Part shown: one piece after another, positions 25,781 to 34,136 of the stretch
How the letters are laid out: the number at the start of each line of letters is the position of its first letter
Position numbering within the stretch: the stretch's first letter is position 1
NCBI RefSeq assembly: GCF_900129665.1
Contig: NZ_FQWL01000007.1
Location: 40,478-104,477 of the forward strand
Length of the DNA stretch: 64,000 nucleotides
Direction of reading: 5' to 3'
DNA from: Flagellimonas flava
GTDB lineage: Bacteria > Bacteroidota > Bacteroidia > Flavobacteriales > Flavobacteriaceae
Program-made: the position numbers and the translations under genes
Notes under the pieces: generated by a model
What the model was told of the DNA's origin: nothing
What the model saw: the letters and a program-made list of their open reading frames with translations, nothing else
Database searches by the model: none

Positions 25781-26338
25781 ATGAAATACTTGATGGTTGT
25801 ATGGGTGTCAACTCTCTTTATGCTGGCTTCCTGTGGAAAAAAAGCAAAGGCACAAGAAACCACCGATACTGCTAAAGTCGAAACGGAAGCTTTACAAACG
25901 GAAGCGTCGAGCGCAAAGGTCAAATTTCCAGTATATGACTTTGAAAGCTTTGAATCCATGCTACATCTACAGGATGGCAAAACCTATGTGATCAATTTTT
26001 GGGCAACCTGGTGCAAACCATGTATAGAGGAAATGCCCTATTTTGAACAGGTGAATGCGGAAAGGGCAACAGATGGGGTAGAGGTGATTTTGGTTAGTCT
26101 GGATATGCCTTCCATGTGGAAATCCCGATTGGAGCCCTTTGTGGAAAAGAAAGGGTTAAAGTCCAAAGTGGTTATTCTGGATGACCCCAAGCAGAACGAT
26201 TGGATTCCGAAGATTAATGAGGATTGGGACGGCGGCATTCCAGCGACATTGATTTATAACAAGAACAAAAGGGAATTTTATGGTCATGGGTTTACCTATG
26301 ACGAACTGAATACGGAACTGAACAAATTCATAAATTAG
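25781..26338 (+). CDS. TlpA-like thioredoxin-fold lipoprotein
   Basis: 185 residues. A lipoprotein signal ends LASC with the lipidated Cys at 18. The thioredoxin fold carries the active site WCKPC (Cys78, Cys81) in INFWATWCKPCIEEMPYF, and GGIPATLIYNKN has the cis-proline. It probably moves electrons to or from periplasmic proteins, facing the periplasm from a membrane anchor. The second redoxin starts 6 nt downstream. It is divergent from marR. Confidence 0.9.
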   Translation: MKYLMVVWVSTLFMLASCGKKAKAQETTDTAKVETEALQTEASSAKVKFPVYDFESFESMLHLQDGKTYVINFWATWCKPCIEEMPYFEQVNAERATDGVEVILVSLDMPSMWKSRLEPFVEKKGLKSKVVILDDPKQNDWIPKINEDWDGGIPATLIYNKNKREFYGHGFTYDELNTELNKFIN

Positions 26339-26344
26339 ATAAGG

Positions 26345-26962
26345 ATGGAGACAATAAAAAAACTCGGATTATTGGCATTGGTGCTGATGTTAGGTGCTTT
26401 TACGGTAAAGTCTGATACTTTGGCCGAAGGTTACGATATTGGAGATGTTGCTACGGATTTCTCCCTAAAGAATGTAGATGGTACCATGGTTTCGCTTGCA
26501 GATTACAAGGATGCCAAAGGTTTTTTGGTCATATTCACTTGTAACACCTGTCCCTATGCGGTAAAGTATGAGGACCGCATTATTGCATTGGACAACAAAT
26601 ACAAACCCAAGGGTGTCCCTGTCATCGCCATCAACCCGAATAACCCAAGTATAAAATCAGGTGACAGTTTTGCCAAGATGCAAGTAAGAGCTAAAGAAAA
26701 GGGATTCACCTTTCCCTACTTATTTGATGATGGGCAACAAGTTTTTCCGCAATACGGTGCTACCAAAACTCCACATGTATATCTTCTGGAAAAAACTGAT
26801 GATGGAAACATTGTTCGTTATATAGGTGCTATCGATGATAATTATCAAGATGCGTCCCAAGTGGAAGAAAAGTTTGTAGAAAATGCTGTGGATGCCATGC
26901 TGGCAGGTGAGGAAATCAAAGTGACCAAGACTAGAGCCATTGGATGTGGTATAAAAGCTTAA
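26345..26962 (+). CDS. Secreted redoxin (AhpC/TSA-like thioredoxin family)
   Basis: 205 residues with an N-terminal hydrophobic signal (LGLLALVLMLGAFT). The AhpC/TSA-type fold reads GDVATDFSLKNVDG, then LVIFTCNTCPYAVKYED with Cys66 and Cys69 in a CxxC arrangement (CNTC instead of the peroxiredoxin single Cys), and ATKTPHVYLLEK containing the cis-Pro. Family members are annotated as thioredoxin-like reductases; substrates are unknown. It is in an operon with the TlpA-like lipoprotein 6 nt upstream. Confidence 0.88.
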   Translation: METIKKLGLLALVLMLGAFTVKSDTLAEGYDIGDVATDFSLKNVDGTMVSLADYKDAKGFLVIFTCNTCPYAVKYEDRIIALDNKYKPKGVPVIAINPNNPSIKSGDSFAKMQVRAKEKGFTFPYLFDDGQQVFPQYGATKTPHVYLLEKTDDGNIVRYIGAIDDNYQDASQVEEKFVENAVDAMLAGEEIKVTKTRAIGCGIKA

Positions 26963-26982
26963 AAAGAAGAATAAGTAGATTT

Positions 26983-27016
26983 AAATCCGGGGTTATGCTC
27001 CGGATTTTTATTTTTG
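26983..27016 (+). terminator. Intrinsic terminator after the redoxin gene
   Basis: AAATCCGG (26983-26990) pairs with CCGGATTT (27000-27007) around a 9-nt loop, followed by TTATTTTTG. The U-tract also reads TATTTTTG at 27009-27016, an exact match to the -7 consensus, 20 nt before the rhodanese ATG. The stretch may therefore end one transcript and start the next, though no -33 element is visible. Confidence 0.7.
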
Positions 27017-27036
27017 TAGAGCTTAAATTAATAAAG

Positions 27037-27351
27037 ATGGCAGATTTATCACAAGAAGAATGGGAAGGTCAATTGGAGAATGACTCCAACGCCTTTATTT
27101 TGGATGTTCGTACACCGGAGGAAATGGAAGAAGGTTTTATACCTGGAGCCAATAATATAGATATCTATTTGGGACAAGAGTTCATGGATGAAATTGGAAA
27201 ATTGGACAAGTCTAAAAACTACTACGTCTATTGCAGATCGGGAAATAGAAGTGCCCAGGCCTGTGCTCTTATGAACAGCATTGGTATTGAAACCACATAT
27301 AATCTGGAAGGTGGTTTTATGAATTGGGAGGGGGAGGTTGCCGAGTCATAA
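27037..27351 (+). CDS. Rhodanese-like domain protein
   Basis: 104 residues from the ATG at 27037 (MADLSQEEWEGQL); an in-frame extension to 26944 would overlap the redoxin gene and the terminator. Single rhodanese domain: AFILDVRTPEEMEEGFIPGA, the active loop CRSGNRSAQA with catalytic Cys66, and NLEGGFMNWEG. It can carry a persulfide for sulfur transfer. No signal peptide, so cytosolic. Confidence 0.93.
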   Translation: MADLSQEEWEGQLENDSNAFILDVRTPEEMEEGFIPGANNIDIYLGQEFMDEIGKLDKSKNYYVYCRSGNRSAQACALMNSIGIETTYNLEGGFMNWEGEVAES

Positions 27352-27480
27352 TAGCTTCTCCAAAGCCTGTCGGATTGACTTTTCCCGTTCTAAGAAAGCT
27401 AGTCCGCTGTTTCTCAGTTGACACTTTTAAGCAGGGGAGCTTAGCCGACCTCAAAAACAGTTGATTTTATGACCTAGTAT

Positions 27481-27509
27481 GGAAAATGACGATCATTTTC
27501 CTATTTTAG
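27481..27509 (+). promoter_or_regulatory. Inverted repeat abutting a -7-like element upstream of DUF2851
   Basis: GGAAAATGA-CGA-TCATTTTCC (27481-27501) is a perfect 9-bp inverted repeat with a 3-nt centre. It is immediately followed by TATTTTAG, one mismatch from TAnnTTTG, and the DUF2851 ATG lies 4 nt further on. It could be a repressor site, or a weak terminator for the rhodanese transcript. Confidence 0.45.
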
Positions 27510-27513
27510 GGGT

Positions 27514-28794
27514 ATGAAGGAAGACCTACTCCATTTTATATGGAGGTGCGACAAGCTTCAAGGACGACCACTTACCACTTCAACCTCCGATAATATTTTG
27601 ATTGTGCATCCCGGTACCTTAAATAGGTATGCCGGGCCGGACTTTTTTAATGCAAAGATCGAGGTGGGTGGACAACTCTGGGCAGGCAATGTGGAAATGC
27701 ACCTCAAATCCTCTGATTGGTATGCGCATCATCATGAGACCGATGAAAATTATACCAATGTTATTTTACATGTGGTATGGGAGGATGATGTAGCCGTGTT
27801 TGGGAAGGACGGAAAACTAATCCCAACATTGGAACTCAAAACCCATATCCAACCTACCTTATTGGGAAAGTACCAAGAGCTTTTTCAGCACTATAATCCA
27901 TCCTTTATCAATTGTGAAAGGGATTTTCTTGGGTTTGACTCCTTTTTGCTGGATAATTTCATGGAACGATTGTATTTGGAGCGTCTGGAGCAAAAATCCG
28001 AATTGATCAATAATCTATTACATTCAACCAACAACGATTGGGAGGCTGTGTTTTTTGCCCTTTTGGCAAAGAGCTTCGGTACAAAAGTCAATGGGGAGTT
28101 TTTTTTACAATGCTCGGGACAGTTAAAATTCTCTATTGTGCGGAAGGTAAGTGCAGATATACATGTTCTGGAAAGCCTGTTGTTTGGTCATTTTGGTATC
28201 TTGGATGTCGAAGACTGTTCGGACAGCTATTTTCAGGAACTCAGCAATGAGTATAACTATTTGAGTAAAAAGTATGATTTACCCATCAGGATAGGAAAAC
28301 CTAACTTTTTTGGTCTTAGACCTCGAAATTTCCCCACCATTCGTATCTCACAGTTGGCCTGTCTTTTGGCCACCCATCAAAACCTTTTCTCTGCTTTGAT
28401 GGAAAACAGAGGTCGGGACACGGTATATAGATTATTTGATATTGCCGCCAGCACCTATTGGGATACCCATTTTACCTTTGGTAGGGCTTCAAGAAAAAGC
28501 AAAAAGAAACTTTCCAGAAGTTTTATAGACCTCTTGATGATCAACACCATCGTTCCCTTGAAATTTTGTTATGCCAAACACCTGGGTTTGGATTGGAGCG
28601 AAGATCTATTGGACATGGTGTCCGGGATAAAAGCGGAAAAGAATTCCATAGTAAAAAACTTTGCCCATCTGGGCTCCGCTAGCAAAAATGCACTGGAAAG
28701 TCAGGCAAAAATTCAATTACATACCCAATACTGTTCTAAAAATAAATGTCTTCGTTGTACCTTGGGAGCAGATTTATTGAATAGAAATACATAA
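27514..28794 (+). CDS. DUF2851 family protein
   Basis: 426 residues, MKEDLLHFIWRCDKLQGRPL. Conserved family features are VHPGTLNRYAGPDFFNAKIEV, GNVEMHLKSSDWYAHHH, NVILHVVWEDD and a C-terminal CSKNKCLRCTLGADLL with three Cys that may hold a metal. The N-terminal part looks like a nuclease-type fold with possible active residues in GPDF...K and GNVEMH, but I do not claim an activity. The function of this Bacteroidota family is unknown. It leads a short run with pspC and the channel gene. Confidence 0.88.
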   Translation: MKEDLLHFIWRCDKLQGRPLTTSTSDNILIVHPGTLNRYAGPDFFNAKIEVGGQLWAGNVEMHLKSSDWYAHHHETDENYTNVILHVVWEDDVAVFGKDGKLIPTLELKTHIQPTLLGKYQELFQHYNPSFINCERDFLGFDSFLLDNFMERLYLERLEQKSELINNLLHSTNNDWEAVFFALLAKSFGTKVNGEFFLQCSGQLKFSIVRKVSADIHVLESLLFGHFGILDVEDCSDSYFQELSNEYNYLSKKYDLPIRIGKPNFFGLRPRNFPTIRISQLACLLATHQNLFSALMENRGRDTVYRLFDIAASTYWDTHFTFGRASRKSKKKLSRSFIDLLMINTIVPLKFCYAKHLGLDWSEDLLDMVSGIKAEKNSIVKNFAHLGSASKNALESQAKIQLHTQYCSKNKCLRCTLGADLLNRNT

Positions 28795-28802
28795 TTTAGG
28801 GT

Positions 28803-29030
28803 ATGAGTTTGTTTTACAATACGCTCTATTATTTTCAAAAAAGGGGCTTCGAGGTTTGTCGGCGGATTGCCGAAAGACTTGGAATTCGTGCAAGGGTAGT
28901 GCGAACTACCTTTATATATTTAACCTTTGCCACTCTGGGCTTTGGTTTCGCCCTTTATCTGTTTATCGCGTTCTGGCTAAAAATCAAAGATTTGGTCTAC
29001 ACCAAAAGAACCTCTGTTTTTGACCTTTAA
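28803..29030 (+). CDS. PspC-domain small membrane protein
   Basis: 75 residues. The PspC pattern is visible: GFEVCRRIAERLGIRARVVRTTFIYLTFATLGFGFALYL, i.e. a short helix then one or two membrane segments. PspC proteins respond to envelope stress in Proteobacteria; the flavobacterial versions have not been tied to phage-shock genes. It begins 8 nt after the DUF2851 stop and 2 nt before the channel gene. Confidence 0.85.
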   Translation: MSLFYNTLYYFQKRGFEVCRRIAERLGIRARVVRTTFIYLTFATLGFGFALYLFIAFWLKIKDLVYTKRTSVFDL

Positions 29031-29031
29031 T

Positions 29032-30039
29032 ATGATACGACTGCTACGTTCCAAAATTTTATGGGCAATTTGTTTGATGCTGTTGGTGCTGTTGTTTGGG
29101 GTAGTGGGATACAAAATTTTATCGGACTTTTCATGGATAGAGGCCATTTACATGACCATAATCACGGTCACTACGGTAGGTTTTTCCGAAGTCAGGCCCT
29201 TGGATGCCAACGCCAAGATATTTACCGTATTTTTAATTGTAACCAGTGTATTCATTTTTGGTTTTGCCCTCTCGGTGATAACCGAATACTTGTTGGGAAG
29301 GAATTCACTTCAAATATTAAAAAGGAAAAAAGTGAAAAAAAGAATAGACAAATTGACCAACCATGTAGTGGTCTGCGGCTTTGGCCGAAATGGAATGCAG
29401 GCTGCAGAAAGACTTAGGGCTTATAACAAACCTTTTGTTATTATTGAAAGAAGCAGGGAGATCATTGAAAGGCACGAAGATGAGGTTCTGTTTGTGGAGG
29501 GCAATGCCAACGAGGATGAGGTACTCTTGGAAGCCGGAATCGATAGGGCACAATATTTGATCACCGCTGTACCGGACGATGCCGAAAACCTGTTTATCGT
29601 ATTAACCGCCCGCCAGCTCAATAAGGAGCTATTCATTATTAGCAGGGCTTCGCAGGTCACTTCCCAAAAAAAGCTACAATTTGCAGGAGCGGACAAGGTC
29701 ATCATGCCAGATAAGATAGGCGGCGACCACATGGCTTCCTTGGTGGTGATGCCCGATTTAATAACTTTTATGGACAAACTTTCCATTGAAGGAGAACATA
29801 CCACAAACTTGGAAGAGGTGGAAATCGAGGATATTACGGACCAATTGGATTGCAATTCCATTCGCGATTTGGACCTTCGGCGAAGGACAGGATGCACCAT
29901 AATTGGCTACATAGATCCAGACGGAAATTATCTTATAAATCCTGAAGCTGACCTACAGCTTCAACCCAAGGGAAAAGTTATTGTTTTGGGTCGTCCAGAG
30001 CAGATTAGAAAACTCAACCAAATGTTTCAAATAGGCTAG
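29032..30039 (+). CDS. Potassium channel family protein with RCK (TrkA-N/TrkA-C) domains
   Basis: 335 residues from the ATG at 29032, 1 nt after the pspC stop. Two membrane helices flank a pore loop: ALLWAIC-type TM1 at about 8-28, filter TVTTVGFSEV at about 45-54, and TM2 near 63-85. The RCK N-domain follows (VVVCGFGRNGMQAAERL, near 113-129, with NAD/ligand-binding Gly-rich loop), then a TrkA-C domain about 245-335. The selectivity filter reads TVGFSE rather than TVGYG. It likely gates K+ or another cation in response to a ligand. The ion is not certain. Confidence 0.88.
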   Translation: MIRLLRSKILWAICLMLLVLLFGVVGYKILSDFSWIEAIYMTIITVTTVGFSEVRPLDANAKIFTVFLIVTSVFIFGFALSVITEYLLGRNSLQILKRKKVKKRIDKLTNHVVVCGFGRNGMQAAERLRAYNKPFVIIERSREIIERHEDEVLFVEGNANEDEVLLEAGIDRAQYLITAVPDDAENLFIVLTARQLNKELFIISRASQVTSQKKLQFAGADKVIMPDKIGGDHMASLVVMPDLITFMDKLSIEGEHTTNLEEVEIEDITDQLDCNSIRDLDLRRRTGCTIIGYIDPDGNYLINPEADLQLQPKGKVIVLGRPEQIRKLNQMFQIG

Positions 30040-30125
30040 TTTTATAACTTTTAAATTTGATTCCGTTGAATTTTTTTAGGATATTGCCCACTTTACATCA
30101 AATTAACATACCTAACTCCAAAATT

Positions 30126-31733
30126 ATGAAGTATAGACTTCTGTCGATTTTTACACTACTATTTCCCTTATTGACATTTTCACAAGAAACAGCCGAAGTA
30201 GGGTTGGATGAAAAAATTGACCAAGCCTTTGCGCCCGTATCGGACTTTTTCAATACGGTAATCTTTTTTGAGATTTTGGGCACGCCTTTCGTTCTGATTT
30301 TGTTAGTGGGTAGTGCATTGTTCTTCACCCTATATTTTGGATTTCCCAACATAAGACATTTTGGTACGGCCATCAATGTGGTTCGCGGAAAGTATGATGA
30401 ATTGGAAGGTGCTGAAGGGCACGGTGTGGAGAAAGCGGAGGTAAATATTGTGGATGGCGATTTGCCGGACACTATTAGGGACGAAAGCCATGAGGGAGAA
30501 GTAAGCCATTTTCAAGCCTTGGCCACTGCGGTATCCGGTACCGTTGGAAATGGAAATATCGCAGGTGTGGCACTGGCCATCGCCTTGGGTGGACCTGGAG
30601 CTACCTTCTGGATGATTGTCTGCGGTTTGTTGGGTATGTCCACCAAGTTTGTGGAATGTACTCTGGGTGTGCAATACCGCGATGTGGATGAAAACGGAAC
30701 CGTCTACGGCGGTCCCATGTACTATATAAGCAAAGGTCTAAAAGAACGAGGATTTAAAACCTTGGGTAAAATAGCCGCGGCTTTGTTTGCATTCTTCTGT
30801 ATAGGTGGTTCTTTCGGAGGTGGAAACGCTGCCCAATCCAACCAAGCTACAATTGTGGTAAAGGAATTATTTGGATGGGAGAGCGCCATGGCTGGGACAA
30901 TTATTGGAGTGGTATTGGCCATTTTGGTTGGTATCATCATCATCGGAGGAATCAAACGAATCGCTTCGGTAACAGAAAAAGTCGTACCCTTTATGGCCGT
31001 ACTTTATATTTTGGCCTGTTTGTATATCATTTTTGGCAATTTTAGTTTGGTTGATGACGCCATATCCTTAATTGTAACAGAAGCTTTCAATCCTACTGCC
31101 ATTGGTGTTGGAGGTGTAATCGGGGTTTTGTTGGTCGGATTCAGACGTGCAGCCTTTTCCAATGAGGCTGGAGCCGGTTCTGCTTCTATTGCCCATTCCG
31201 CGGTAAAGACCAAGTATTCTGCCTCGGAAGGATTGGTTGCCCTACTCGAGCCTTTTATCGATACGGTTGTGATTTGTACCATGACAGCCTTGGTTATTAT
31301 CATTTTTAACTTCGGAGGAGTATTTGATTACGGAGGTGATGGCTCTGGGGTTGTAATGATTGATGGGATGCCTTATGAAGGTGCGGGGATTACTTCCAAA
31401 GCTTTTGCACAGTACATTCCCTATTCCAATGTATTCCTTACCATAGCCGTTGTATTGTTCGCGGTCTCTACCATGATATCATGGTCTTATTACGGTCTAC
31501 AATCTTGGAAATACCTTTTTGGTAGGGGCAAGAAAACCGATTTGACATATAAATTGTTGTTTTTGACATTTGTGATCATTGGTGCAGCCGCTAGTATGGA
31601 TTCCATTTGGGCGTTTTCCGATGCTATGATTTTTGCCATGGTATTCCCCAATATGGTTGGATTGTACTTCTTGTTCCCAGTGGTGAAAAAGCAATTGGGA
31701 AGATATCTCGATGCAATCAGGGCTTCCAAATAA
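30126..31733 (+). CDS. Alanine/glycine:cation symporter family protein (AGCS)
   Basis: 535 residues from the ATG at 30126; an in-frame TTG at 30057 is less likely. Typical AGCS motifs are GTPFVLILLVGSALFFTLYF, ATAVSGTVGNGNIAGVALAI, GGPGATFWMIVCGLLGMSTKFVECTLGV, YGGPMYYISKGL and FRRAAFSNEAGAGSASIAHSA. About eleven membrane segments. It takes up alanine or glycine with Na+. An oddity is a signal-peptide-like N-terminus (LLSIFTLLFPLLTFSQ) followed by a 20-residue loop before the first real membrane helix, which Bacteroidota AGCS proteins often have. Confidence 0.93.
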   Translation: MKYRLLSIFTLLFPLLTFSQETAEVGLDEKIDQAFAPVSDFFNTVIFFEILGTPFVLILLVGSALFFTLYFGFPNIRHFGTAINVVRGKYDELEGAEGHGVEKAEVNIVDGDLPDTIRDESHEGEVSHFQALATAVSGTVGNGNIAGVALAIALGGPGATFWMIVCGLLGMSTKFVECTLGVQYRDVDENGTVYGGPMYYISKGLKERGFKTLGKIAAALFAFFCIGGSFGGGNAAQSNQATIVVKELFGWESAMAGTIIGVVLAILVGIIIIGGIKRIASVTEKVVPFMAVLYILACLYIIFGNFSLVDDAISLIVTEAFNPTAIGVGGVIGVLLVGFRRAAFSNEAGAGSASIAHSAVKTKYSASEGLVALLEPFIDTVVICTMTALVIIIFNFGGVFDYGGDGSGVVMIDGMPYEGAGITSKAFAQYIPYSNVFLTIAVVLFAVSTMISWSYYGLQSWKYLFGRGKKTDLTYKLLFLTFVIIGAAASMDSIWAFSDAMIFAMVFPNMVGLYFLFPVVKKQLGRYLDAIRASK

Positions 31734-31752
31734 TTAATCTCCAATAACGCAT

Positions 31753-32601
31753 ATGAAATCCCACCTTAGGTTCAATAAACAGGAACGAAGTGGGATTTTC
31801 TTTTTGGTATCGCTTGTTGTGGTGCTTCAAGGCATTTACTTACTTTGGGATGGCAACCCAGTGGAAACATCTGGATTTGCCTTGAACGAAACGGAGCAAA
31901 CACTGATTGACAGTCTTAAAAATGCCCAACCTTCCGAACACAAGTTGACGATGTATCCATTTAATCCCAATTACATTTCAGATTATAAGGGATACACCTT
32001 GGGAATTTCACCTGAAGAACTTGATAGATTGTTTGTCTATAGAAGGGAGGGTAAATTCGTTAATAGTAAAAAAGAGTTTCAAGCCGTTACAAAAGTTTCG
32101 GATTCCCTGTTGGCGGCAATTTCTCCCTATTTTAAATTTGCTTCAAAAAACCAACGCTATAATAAATCCTATAAGGAGAGACGGAAGTTGGAACCAACAA
32201 AGCGTGTTAAGGATATTAACAGTGCCACAGCGGAAGAACTGAAGGCTATCTATGGAATAGGAGATAAGCTTTCCGCCAGAATAATTAAGTTTAGGGACAG
32301 GCTCGGAGGATTTCTAGTAGATGACCAGGTATTGGATGTCTATGGTCTGGAACCCCAGGTGGCCCAAAGAGTACTTGACAAATTCAAAGTGCTCCAACCT
32401 CCCAAGATTTCCAAAATCAATATTAACAAGGCAACAGTTGACGAATTGTCCCGTTTGGTCTATATCAACCATGCGATGGCAAGGGAAATAGTACGCCTCA
32501 GAATGGAAAAAGGAAAAATAGAATCATTTGAAGAATTGTTTAACTTAAATGAGTTTCCGATAAACAAAATAGAAAGAATTAAATTATATTTGTCACTATA
32601 A
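31753..32601 (+). CDS. Membrane-anchored helix-hairpin-helix protein (ComEA-like)
   Basis: 282 residues. An N-terminal membrane segment (about 14-33, GIFFLVSLVVVLQGIYLLW) is followed by a linker and helix-hairpin-helix units: DINSATAEELKAIYGIGDKL at about 156, and NINKATVDELSRLVYINHAM near 223. The first hairpin-like part lies earlier (SPEELDRLFVYRREGKF). The pattern matches ComEA-type DNA-binding domains outside the inner membrane; a DNA uptake role is possible but not shown by the neighbours. Confidence 0.85.
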   Translation: MKSHLRFNKQERSGIFFLVSLVVVLQGIYLLWDGNPVETSGFALNETEQTLIDSLKNAQPSEHKLTMYPFNPNYISDYKGYTLGISPEELDRLFVYRREGKFVNSKKEFQAVTKVSDSLLAAISPYFKFASKNQRYNKSYKERRKLEPTKRVKDINSATAEELKAIYGIGDKLSARIIKFRDRLGGFLVDDQVLDVYGLEPQVAQRVLDKFKVLQPPKISKININKATVDELSRLVYINHAMAREIVRLRMEKGKIESFEELFNLNEFPINKIERIKLYLSL

Positions 32602-32615
32602 AAACTATTGAAAAT

Positions 32616-33779
32616 ATGATTACGGATACACTGTCCATGATGAACTTTGATTATTCCGAGACACAAAAAATGGTGGCCGAATCTGCCAGGGAATTTGCCC
32701 AGCAGTACATTCAGCCCCATGTTTTGGAATGGGATGAAAACCAAACATTCCCGATCGAAGTATTTAAGAAAGCTGGCGAGTTGGGATTCATGGGAGTATT
32801 GGTTCCGGAAGAACTTGGAGGTTCAGGCCTGGGTTACCATGAATATATTGCTATTTTGGAAGAAATCTCCAAAGTGGATCCAGCTATTGGTTTGTCTGTA
32901 GCCGCCCACAATTCCTTATGTACCAATCATATTTTATCGTTTGGAAATGAGGAGCAGAAGCAGCGTTGGATACCTAAATTGGCTTCCGCTGAATGGTTGG
33001 GTGCCTGGGGACTGACGGAACACAATACGGGTTCGGATGCTGGAGGTATGAACACCACGGCAGTCAAAGATGGTGATCAATGGATATTGAACGGAGCCAA
33101 AAATTTTATCACGCACGGAAAAAGTGGTGATATTGCGGTAGTTATTGCAAGAACAGGAGAGAAGGGCGATAGTCATGGAATGACCGCTTTTGCGATTGAA
33201 AAGGGAACACCAGGTTTTACTAGTGGTAAAAAAGAAAACAAATTGGGTATGCGAGCCAGTGAAACGGCCGAGCTCATCTTTTCCGATTGTAGAATTTCGG
33301 ATGACAATAGATTGGGAGAAGTCGGGGATGGATTTATTCAGTCCATGAAGGTCCTTGATGGCGGTAGAATTTCCATTGGGGCCCTATCCCTTGGAGTCGC
33401 CAAAGGAGCTTATGAGGCAGCCCTGAAATATAGCAAAGAACGTGTTCAGTTCGGCAAACCAATAAGTCATTTCCAAGGGGTGTCCTTTAAGTTGGCGGAG
33501 GCGGCCACAGAAATTGAAGCCGCAGAATTACTTTTACATAAGGCAGCTTTCCTAAAGAACGAGGGCAGGCCAGTTACCCAACTGGGAGCAATGAGCAAGA
33601 TGTATGCCTCAGAAATTTGTGTGAAAATTGCCAGTGATGCGGTGCAGATTCATGGAGGATATGGCTATACCAAAGACTTTCCCGTAGAGAAGTTTTACAG
33701 GGATGCCAAGTTGTGTACCATTGGAGAGGGCACCACGGAAATTCAAAAAGTAGTTATTTCAAGAAATATCCTCAAGTAA
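32616..33779 (+). CDS. Acyl-CoA dehydrogenase
   Basis: 387 residues. Motifs are [19 protein letters not shown] (FAD/substrate), [71 protein letters not shown], and the catalytic region [15 protein letters not shown] with the conserved Glu. It oxidises acyl-CoA to enoyl-CoA with FAD; short or medium chain is likely but cannot be determined. The start may be the ATG at 32616 or 32637. A TATATTTG -7 match lies at 32585-32592, inside the end of the upstream gene. Confidence 0.93.
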   Translation: MITDTLSMMNFDYSETQKMVAESAREFAQQYIQPHVLEWDENQTFPIEVFKKAGELGFMGVLVPEELGGSGLGYHEYIAILEEISKVDPAIGLSVAAHNSLCTNHILSFGNEEQKQRWIPKLASAEWLGAWGLTEHNTGSDAGGMNTTAVKDGDQWILNGAKNFITHGKSGDIAVVIARTGEKGDSHGMTAFAIEKGTPGFTSGKKENKLGMRASETAELIFSDCRISDDNRLGEVGDGFIQSMKVLDGGRISIGALSLGVAKGAYEAALKYSKERVQFGKPISHFQGVSFKLAEAATEIEAAELLLHKAAFLKNEGRPVTQLGAMSKMYASEICVKIASDAVQIHGGYGYTKDFPVEKFYRDAKLCTIGEGTTEIQKVVISRNILK

Positions 33780-33812
33780 TTTGTCCAATTGGATTTAGTA
33801 TCCGTATATTTG
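33780..33812 (+). promoter_or_regulatory. rpsU promoter
   Basis: TTTG at 33780-33783, a 21-nt spacer and TATATTTG (exact TAnnTTTG) at 33805-33812. The predicted start lies about 30 nt before the rpsU ATG, leaving a short leader that includes the Shine-Dalgarno. Confidence 0.7.
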
Positions 33813-33831
33813 CACTCCAAAATTCTAAAAG

Positions 33832-33840
33832 AAAGGAGGT
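33832..33840 (+). promoter_or_regulatory. Strong Shine-Dalgarno of rpsU
   Basis: AAAGGAGGT lies 8 nt before the rpsU ATG, a full-strength anti-SD match. Such a strong SD is rare in this phylum, where ribosomes usually hide the 16S 3' tail. Confidence 0.85.
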
Positions 33841-33848
33841 TGTAGCCT

Positions 33849-34043
33849 ATGTTAATAATACCAGTAAAAGAAGGAGAAAATATCGATAGAGCTTTAAAGC
33901 GTTTCAAGCGTAAGTTTGACAAGACAGGTACTATGCGTCAATTGCGAAAAAGACAGCAGTTTACCAAGCCTTCTGTAAAACGTAGAGCTGAAATCCAAAA
34001 AGCTCAATATATACAAGGACTAAGGGACCAAGAAGAAATCTAG
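33849..34043 (+). CDS. rpsU: 30S ribosomal protein bS21
   Basis: 64 residues, MLIIPVKEGENIDRALKRFK, with the basic C-terminal part LRKRQQFTKPSVKRRAE. In Bacteroidota bS21 helps occlude the anti-Shine-Dalgarno of 16S rRNA; in Flavobacterium its own mRNA carries a strong SD and is preferentially translated by ribosomes lacking bS21, giving autoregulation. Here the SD is visible at 33832-33840. A terminator follows, so rpsU is monocistronic. Confidence 0.97.
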   Translation: MLIIPVKEGENIDRALKRFKRKFDKTGTMRQLRKRQQFTKPSVKRRAEIQKAQYIQGLRDQEEI

Positions 34044-34066
34044 ACCCATCCTTAATCGCATAAAAG

Positions 34067-34100
34067 ATCCCGTTGCATTGTTCTGTAACGGGATTTTTGT
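34067..34100 (+). terminator. Intrinsic terminator after rpsU
   Basis: A 10-bp stem, ATCCCGTTGC (34067-34076) with GTAACGGGAT (34085-34094), 8-nt loop, followed by TTTTGTTTT. It separates rpsU from xerC. Confidence 0.88.
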
Positions 34101-34124
34101 TTTATACCTTTTCTTGGATTTGGG

Positions 34125-34132
34125 TACCTTTG
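34125..34132 (+). promoter_or_regulatory. -7 promoter element 4 nt before the xerC ATG
   Basis: TACCTTTG matches TAnnTTTG exactly. The xerC ATG is 4 nt further on, so transcription should start at or next to the ATG. A -33 TTTG exists (34096-34099), but the spacer of 25 nt is too long to be convincing. Confidence 0.55.
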
Positions 34133-34136
34133 GTTT

